Notes under the pieces: model-generated
What the model was told of the DNA's origin: nothing
Seen by the model: the letters and a program-made list of their open reading frames with translations, nothing else
Database searches by the model: none
Made by a program: the position numbers and the translations under genes
Shown here: one piece after another, positions 61,826-64,000 of the stretch
Position numbering within the stretch: the stretch's first letter is position 1
How the letters are laid out: each line of letters starts with the position of its first letter
DNA from: Bacteroidales bacterium
Lineage (GTDB): Bacteria; Bacteroidota; Bacteroidia; Bacteroidales; UBA932
Direction of reading: 5' to 3'
Length of the DNA: 64,000 bases
Assembly: GCA_012522855.1 (NCBI GenBank)
Contig: JAAYJQ010000002.1
Location: 135,607-199,606, forward strand

Positions 61826-63274
61826 TTACACTTCTTCGTCTTTCATATCTTCAAAAAGGTTGCCCAGCTTCCTCCACAAGATCTCTCCGATCTTGGGTCC
61901 TTCCGGTTTGGGCTTTTTCGGCACTTTGACTTTTTTCGGTTTTTCTACTTCGGGCCCGAAGGCTTCCGGTTCGAACAGTCTGCCGTTCCGCTCGGATGAC
62001 TCTCGGGTTCCCGCGAGGGTCGCTTCGGTCTGTTCCCCGTTTGAAAGCGGCTTCTTCTCCGCTTCTTCCGTCTTGCGCAGGATCGGAGGTTTGTCCGTGC
62101 AACTGAGCATATTGTCTTCTTTCGCCGCAAGGATCATCGCTACTGATGCAGTGGCGGCAGGATCCTTGATCTGCGCGCATCCTTCGTAGGAGAACAGATT
62201 TCGCGGGAAGCCGATTGACACGTTGTAGCCGGACAGTTCCTTGATATAGTTCGCGCAGTTGAGCAGGTTCGCCCCGCCCCCCGTCACCACCACGCCGCTC
62301 CGCAATTGGTCCGCGAATCCGCTCATCTGGATTTCATACAGGATCGCATCGATGATTTCTTTGACCCGGGTTGTAATCACTTCGGACAGATATTTCACGG
62401 GGATTCGGGTACGGACGCTTTCTTCCTCCTCAATTTGCAGGGTCTTCTCCGCAAGCGTCTGCAGATTGTCCTTCATGCAGCCGCCATAGGCTTTTTTGAT
62501 GTTTTCCGCAACTTGTTCGGAAATCATGCATTCGTTCCGGATGTCGTTCGTGATCGTCTTGCCTCCGAAGGGGATCGCGGAATAGTGGCGCAGGATGTGG
62601 TCCGTGAACAAGGTTACGCTCGTCACGCCGGCTCCGAAATCGATGAGCGCCACTCCGTTCTCCTGCTGGTCGGGCTTCAGCACAGCGATCGGCAGGATAC
62701 TCGGCACGAAGTACTTCTTGGCTAGGGCGATGCCCAGGTTGTTGAAGATCATGTCGATGTTCTCCGTGTACCTCCTCGAACCGATGAAGACCTTGAAATT
62801 GCCTTCCAGAAAGGAACTGTTCATGCCCACGATGTTCCCTTCCGGCTCCTGAATGGCTTCTTCGGTGGCAAAACTTTGCGCGACGGCGCCGTAGATGGTC
62901 TGGCGCTCTGAGTCGTCGAGAGGGTAGGAATCGACGGCGAAGCCTTTCAAATTGTCCACCTCCTCTTGGGAGATGTAACCGCTTTCCGCGTTCCGTTCGA
63001 TCTTCGCGGTGGCCGTCTCCTGTCGGACGTAATAGCGCGGCAGATTGACCACCGCCTGCAGAATCTTGATCTTGAGGGTCGATTCCGCTTTCTCGATGGC
63101 GATCCTCAAGGTGTCTTCCACCATTTTCGGATTGAAGACATAGGAATTGCGGATACCCTCCGAAGGGGTTTCTTCGTAGTAGACGACTTGGATGTTCTCT
63201 CCTTCGATCCGGGCTACCGTGAGCGCGATCTTGGAGGATCCGAGGTCAATTGATGCGATGTGTTTTTCTTCCAT
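61826..63274 (-). CDS. ftsA: Cell division protein FtsA
   Basis: Actin-like membrane tether for FtsZ. The 482-residue protein begins IASIDLGSSKIALTVARI (phosphate-1 motif). The SHS2 domain follows, then LIDFGAGVTSVTLF (phosphate-2) and GVVVTGGGANLLNCANYIKEL (adenosine motif). The C-terminal ~100 residues are charged and low-complexity (Lys/Pro/Glu-rich). The tail then ends IGEILWRKLGNLFEDM, an amphipathic helix for membrane binding. The ATG at 63274 is 5 bp after the ftsQ stop. Confidence 0.97.
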   Translation of the reverse strand: MEEKHIASIDLGSSKIALTVARIEGENIQVVYYEETPSEGIRNSYVFNPKMVEDTLRIAIEKAESTLKIKILQAVVNLPRYYVRQETATAKIERNAESGYISQEEVDNLKGFAVDSYPLDDSERQTIYGAVAQSFATEEAIQEPEGNIVGMNSSFLEGNFKVFIGSRRYTENIDMIFNNLGIALAKKYFVPSILPIAVLKPDQQENGVALIDFGAGVTSVTLFTDHILRHYSAIPFGGKTITNDIRNECMISEQVAENIKKAYGGCMKDNLQTLAEKTLQIEEEESVRTRIPVKYLSEVITTRVKEIIDAILYEIQMSGFADQLRSGVVVTGGGANLLNCANYIKELSGYNVSIGFPRNLFSYEGCAQIKDPAATASVAMILAAKEDNMLSCTDKPPILRKTEEAEKKPLSNGEQTEATLAGTRESSERNGRLFEPEAFGPEVEKPKKVKVPKKPKPEGPKIGEILWRKLGNLFEDMKDEEV

Positions 63275-63279
63275 ATTCC

Positions 63280-64000
63280 TTATTTTCTGCAGACGATCTG
63301 CTTGTGGTATTTAACGTTCACGGTTGAATAATAGCCCGCGCCCTTCTCCGGAAGGATCGCGGAATAGTATTTTTCGATTCTGGCGAATTTTTCCCCGATT
63401 TCCACCGGCTTCCCGAAGAGAAACCGCTCCTTCCCCTGACGGGGGACCAGCACGAGGTCCCCGTTCCCTTCCACGGTAATCTGGGCGATATTCTTCGCCC
63501 AGACGCGGGACTCGTTCATATGGCTGACCAGGGAAAGGATGTCGGCCAGCCATTGTTTCTGTGATTCGCTTTTCGGTTCGCCCTTGAAGCCTGCCGAAAA
63601 ATCCAGCGGAACCGCTCCGTCGATGATCGGAACCGTCGAGGCGAAGTTGCGCTGGAGCGGGAAGAGAAAGCCTTTCTCGTCGGCGAAGAAACCGATCGCT
63701 CCTTTTTGGAAGCGGACGAACGGCTCGCGTTGGTAAACGATGACATTCAAGTAACCGTCCGGCGTCGTGAAGGCTTCCGTTTTCCGGATGGCGCTCTTGG
63801 AATCCAGAATCTGCTCCACTTTCTTTAAATCCACGCTGTCCAGCCTCTGCCCGACGTAGGCGCCGTATTCTTTTTTCAAATAGCCTTCGATGTCTTCCCG
63901 GGTGACGAAAGTCCGTTGATCCGCAAACTCCACTTGTAGCCCGGTACAGGTCATCTTTCGCTGTCTTTCTTCGTTCATCGTGAAGATGAACGCGATGCAG
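63280..64000 (-). CDS. ftsQ: Cell division protein FtsQ, N-terminus cut by window edge
   Basis: POTRA-containing bitopic division protein. The frame stays open past the ATG at 63978 to the window edge. The codons before that ATG read CIAFIFT, the end of a hydrophobic helix, so MNEERQ is not the true start and the N-terminal membrane span is partly outside. The POTRA-like part is LQVEFADQRTFVTREDIEGYLKKEYG...VDLKKVEQILDSKSAIRKTEAF. The C-terminus resembles FtsQ (VEGNGDLVLVPRQGKERFLFG, FARIEKYYSAILPEKGAGYYSTVNVKYHKQIVCRK). Position upstream of ftsA supports the call. About 240 residues are visible. Confidence 0.88.
   Translation of the reverse strand, partial: CIAFIFTMNEERQRKMTCTGLQVEFADQRTFVTREDIEGYLKKEYGAYVGQRLDSVDLKKVEQILDSKSAIRKTEAFTTPDGYLNVIVYQREPFVRFQKGAIGFFADEKGFLFPLQRNFASTVPIIDGAVPLDFSAGFKGEPKSESQKQWLADILSLVSHMNESRVWAKNIAQITVEGNGDLVLVPRQGKERFLFGKPVEIGEKFARIEKYYSAILPEKGAGYYSTVNVKYHKQIVCRK

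Overview
The window looks like a chromosomal segment of a moderately G+C-rich Bacteroidota species, most likely Bacteroidales from a plant-fibre-degrading gut or rumen community. Evidence: a SusC/SusD pair, a two-component-type propeller regulator beside it, many secreted or lipoprotein glycoside hydrolases, a Bacteroidales-style glycogen cluster, and a Bacteroidota promoter (TTTG-N19-TAnnTTTG) in front of rpsO. No tRNA, rRNA, CRISPR array, IS element or integrase was seen.

Region 1 (1-31535) is a hemicellulose polysaccharide utilisation locus. A divergent, left-truncated propeller regulator faces a long + strand run: SusC, SusD, a secreted fusion of a cellobiose/mannobiose 2-epimerase domain with a clan GH-A glycosidase domain, a GH26 mannanase, a GH9, a large GH2 with a discoidin-like domain, an unrecognised secreted protein, a GH31, a second GH9, a GH2 beta-galactosidase type, a GH74 xyloglucanase and a PA14-bearing GH31 alpha-xylosidase. 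The enzymes point to xyloglucan (GH74, GH9, GH31, GH2) plus beta-mannan (GH26, epimerase). An 18-bp perfect stem-loop separates susD from the enzyme genes.

Region 2 (31607-34488) holds pnp, with an RGG-like 7-residue repeat tail, and rpsO, both on the - strand, with a clear rpsO promoter and terminator. Region 3 (34489-50982, + strand) has a UvrD-type helicase, then a glycogen cluster (branching enzyme, debranching enzyme, GT4, GH57, and a 1412-residue glycogen synthase-phosphorylase fusion), then ribF, a small membrane protein, greA, a HIT protein and a thioredoxin-fold lipoprotein without its cysteines.

Region 4 (50989-58810, - strand) is the most unusual part. It is a translationally coupled operon of flippase, nucleotidyltransferase-like protein, HPr-kinase-like ATPase, PqqD-like (RRE) protein with a long acidic tail, and four glycosyltransferases (GT2, GT8, GT2, GT2). 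It combines enzymes seen around RiPP/lasso-peptide tailoring with a surface-glycan assembly kit, but no radical SAM, cyclase, protease or ABC exporter is visible. It lies directly downstream of region 5 (58837-64000, - strand): ftsQ (cut by the window edge), ftsA, ftsZ and gltX, the end of the division cluster. Many start codons below were moved from upstream TTG codons to internal ATGs that give a signal peptide or the family N-terminus.
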